Origin: CAYNST01 sp964399955
GTDB taxonomy: Bacteria > Pseudomonadota > Gammaproteobacteria > Pseudomonadales > Cellvibrionaceae
Assembly: GCA_964399955.1 (NCBI GenBank)
Contig: CAYNST010000083.1
Coordinates: forward strand, 1-15,121
Direction of reading: 5' to 3'
Length of the DNA: 15,121 nt
Position numbers and translations under genes: made by a program. Positions 13,571 to 15,121 of this stretch are shown piece by piece (positions within the stretch are counted from its first letter, which is position 1; each line of letters begins with the position of its first letter). A model generated the notes under the pieces. It was not told the origin of the DNA, did no database searches, and saw only the letters and a program-made list of their open reading frames with translations.

Positions 13571-13738
13571 GTTGACAATTACCCCGCTGCTCTATCCTCT
13601 GAGCCCCTCCTGACCTATCACCCCAACTGACAACTCGCCGTGCTTTCCGCAGCCGGCATCGCACCCTTCAAACCTGTAGTTATTATCTGCACAAGGTGAA
13701 GCTTGTAAAGCTTGCAGGCTCGTGTGGAAAGTCTTCAA

Positions 13739-13753
13739 TGAAATGAGGTTTCA
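13739..13753. promoter_or_regulatory. possible upstream activator site
   Basis: TGAAA (13739-13743) and TTTCA (13749-13753) form an inverted repeat with a 5-base spacer, about 85-95 bases before the sigma-54 candidate. That is where enhancer-binding proteins usually bind. The 5-bp arms are short and could occur by chance. Confidence 0.22.
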
Positions 13754-13834
13754 CATAAATTCTGATGCCGACTTCTATATTCTCCCGGCTGAAATTCCCC
13801 TGATTTTTCTTTCACTTAAATCACTCCTGGGCAA

Positions 13835-13850
13835 CGGCACATTTCTTGCG
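13835..13850 (+). promoter_or_regulatory. sigma-54 promoter candidate for the alcohol dehydrogenase
   Basis: CGGCACATTTCTTGCG matches TGGCACGnnnnTTGCW at both conserved blocks: GGCAC (13836-13840, -24 element) and TTGC (13846-13849, -12 element) in exact register. The mismatches are T to C at the first base, G to A after GGCAC, and G at the last base. The implied transcript start near 13861 leaves a leader of about 79 bases. Confidence 0.55.
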
Positions 13851-13939
13851 CAGCCAGCGGGAACCGGCGATTAATCGTCTGCCATAAACCCCTGGAAATG
13901 AAGAGCAGCTGACATTTCACTGCCATTGGAGGAACAACG

Positions 13940-15121
13940 ATGAGAGCTTTAGCCTGGCACGGCAAGAGAGATGTGCGCGTGGACAACGTGCCCGATCCCG
14001 TTATCAAAGAAGACACCGACGCTATTATCCGGGTAACAACAACCGCCATCTGCGGTTCCGATATGCATCTATACGAAGCCTTGGGTGCCTTCATGGACCC
14101 CGGCGACATCCTGGGCCACGAGCCGATGGGCATAGTGGAAGAAGTCGGGCGCGGCGTCACGCATATCAAAGCCGGTGACCGGGTGGTCATTCCCTTCAAT
14201 ATCTGCTGCGGCAGCTGCTTCATGTGTGACCAGGGTTTGCACTCCCAATGCGAAACCACCCAGGTGCGCGACCAGGATTGCGGTGCCGCCATTTACGGCT
14301 ACAGCAAACTGTACGGCCAGGTGCCCGGCGGTCAGGCGGAATACCTGCGTGTACCGCAAGCGCACTTCACCCCCATCAAAGTGCCGGAGGATGGCCCAGA
14401 CGAACAATTCATCTACCTCTCCGATGTGTTGCCCACCGCCTATCAAGCGGTTGAATACGCCAACATTCCCGCCGGCGGCAGCGTCACCGTACTGGGTCTG
14501 GGCCCTATAGGTCAGATGTGCGCGCGCATTGCCAACAAACGCGGCTTTCGAGTGATTGGCGTAGATTTGATACCCGAACGCCTGGCCATGGCCAAGCGCC
14601 ACGGCATTGAAGTCATGGACCTGAACCAACACGAGGACATTGCCGATGCCATCCGCGAGCTTACCAGTGGCCGTGGCACCGACAGTGTGATTGATGCCGT
14701 CGGCATGGAAGCCCACGGAGCACCCATGGGTAAACTGGCCCAGCAGATGACATCCCTGATGCCAGATGCCCTGGCCGCGCCGATGATGAAAAAAGCCGGC
14801 GTAGACCGTATGACGGCGCTGCTCGCCGCCATGGATGTAGTCCGCCGCGGCGGCACCCTGTCCATCATCGGCGTCTACGGTGGCCAGGCAGACCCTATCC
14901 CCATGCTGAAGCTGTTTGACAAACAAATTCAAATTCGCATGGGCCAGGCGAACGTCAAGCGTTGGATAGACGACCTGCTGCCCTACGTTATGGACACTTC
15001 CGACCCCTTGGGCGTACACGACCTGGCCACCCACATCATGCCGCTGGAGCAGGCCCCACTGGGCTATGATGTGTTCCAGAAAAAGCAGGACGGGGCGATC
15101 AAGGTGTTGTTGCAGCCGTAA
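13940..15121 (+). CDS. zinc-dependent alcohol dehydrogenase (formaldehyde dehydrogenase-like MDR)
   Basis: A complete 393-residue medium-chain dehydrogenase whose TAA ends exactly at the window edge. Catalytic zinc ligands are visible: C38 (ICGSDMH) and H60-E61 (LGHEPMG). The structural zinc site is C90, C93, C96 and C104 in CGSCFMCDQGLHSQC. The NAD-binding loop GLGPIGQM is followed by VDLIPERL, whose Asp favours NAD+ over NADP+. The inserted LAQQMTSLMPDALA region and overall length fit the formaldehyde-dehydrogenase-like branch rather than simple ethanol dehydrogenases. GGAGG seven bases before the ATG at 13940 is an excellent ribosome-binding site. A sigma-54-type promoter candidate lies about 90 bases upstream, suggesting inducible expression. 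It follows the oxidase operon on the same strand but is separated by 406 bases, so it is an independent unit. Substrate cannot be read from the sequence. Confidence 0.94.
   Translation: MRALAWHGKRDVRVDNVPDPVIKEDTDAIIRVTTTAICGSDMHLYEALGAFMDPGDILGHEPMGIVEEVGRGVTHIKAGDRVVIPFNICCGSCFMCDQGLHSQCETTQVRDQDCGAAIYGYSKLYGQVPGGQAEYLRVPQAHFTPIKVPEDGPDEQFIYLSDVLPTAYQAVEYANIPAGGSVTVLGLGPIGQMCARIANKRGFRVIGVDLIPERLAMAKRHGIEVMDLNQHEDIADAIRELTSGRGTDSVIDAVGMEAHGAPMGKLAQQMTSLMPDALAAPMMKKAGVDRMTALLAAMDVVRRGGTLSIIGVYGGQADPIPMLKLFDKQIQIRMGQANVKRWIDDLLPYVMDTSDPLGVHDLATHIMPLEQAPLGYDVFQKKQDGAIKVLLQP

Larger units (their letters stand above)
13534..13939. other. regulatory spacer before the alcohol dehydrogenase
   Basis: 406 bases with no supportable gene. 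The left part is GC-rich and structured (end of the oxidase operon). The right part is A/T-richer and holds a sigma-54 promoter candidate and a short inverted repeat, listed separately. AAGCTTG is present twice (near 13699-13716), without clear meaning. Confidence 0.55.

Noticed and set aside
13572..13598. TTGACA with TATCCT as a sigma-70 promoter
   Set aside because: The -35 is perfect but the spacing is only 15 bases and the -10 is poor; no gene or RNA starts nearby.
14069..15034. 321-codon minus-strand ORF
   Set aside because: Antisense shadow of the zinc alcohol dehydrogenase.

Overview
The window looks like a piece of a gammaproteobacterial chromosome, probably marine or environmental. 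The reasons are moderately high G+C, an LspA with the Pseudomonas-like spacing of catalytic residues, a short-chain dehydrogenase remnant whose end matches E. coli YdfG closely, and a conserved small protein of a type I know from Pseudomonas/Marinobacter relatives. A run of 100 N marks a scaffold gap, so this is a draft or metagenome assembly. I see no tRNA, rRNA, CRISPR array, insertion sequence or phage gene.

Layout, left to right. (1) 1-1236: a minus-strand alkyladenine DNA glycosylase, a small highly charged plus-strand protein with its own promoter-like site and a clear intrinsic terminator, and a 57-residue minus-strand membrane protein. (2) 1237-4083: a regulatory-looking spacer, then ilvD (dihydroxy-acid dehydratase, branched-chain amino acid synthesis), a conserved small protein of unknown function, and an orphan minus-strand ORF. 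(3) 4302-5424: DUF924 protein and lspA, both minus strand. (4) 5742-8222: an NDUFA9-like atypical SDR (plus), converging on a FAD oxidoreductase with a C-terminal Rieske domain (minus), with a perfect 12-bp hairpin between them. (5) 8223-8817: non-coding except for the C-terminal remnant of a YdfG-type dehydrogenase. (6) 8818-13533: a heme-copper oxidase locus: HemJ/CopD-like membrane protein, DUF2231 membrane protein (opposite strand), subunit II with CuA and a C-terminal cytochrome c domain, a subunit I-III fusion interrupted by the N gap, and a small three-helix membrane protein. (7) 13534-15121: a 406-bp spacer with a good sigma-54 promoter candidate, then a complete zinc alcohol dehydrogenase whose stop codon ends the window.

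The oxidase genes are the functional centre. Subunit II, I/III and the small membrane protein overlap by 4 bases and 1 base, so they are surely one translationally coupled operon. They should form an aa3/caa3-type terminal oxidase taking electrons from the cytochrome c pool. All heme and copper ligands are present, but several proton-channel residues of canonical A1 oxidases are replaced, and the fused cytochrome c domain has CxxCH but no methionine afterwards to serve as the usual sixth ligand. These departures are the most interesting thing in the window. They may mark a divergent oxidase subfamily rather than damage, since reading frames and metal ligands are intact.
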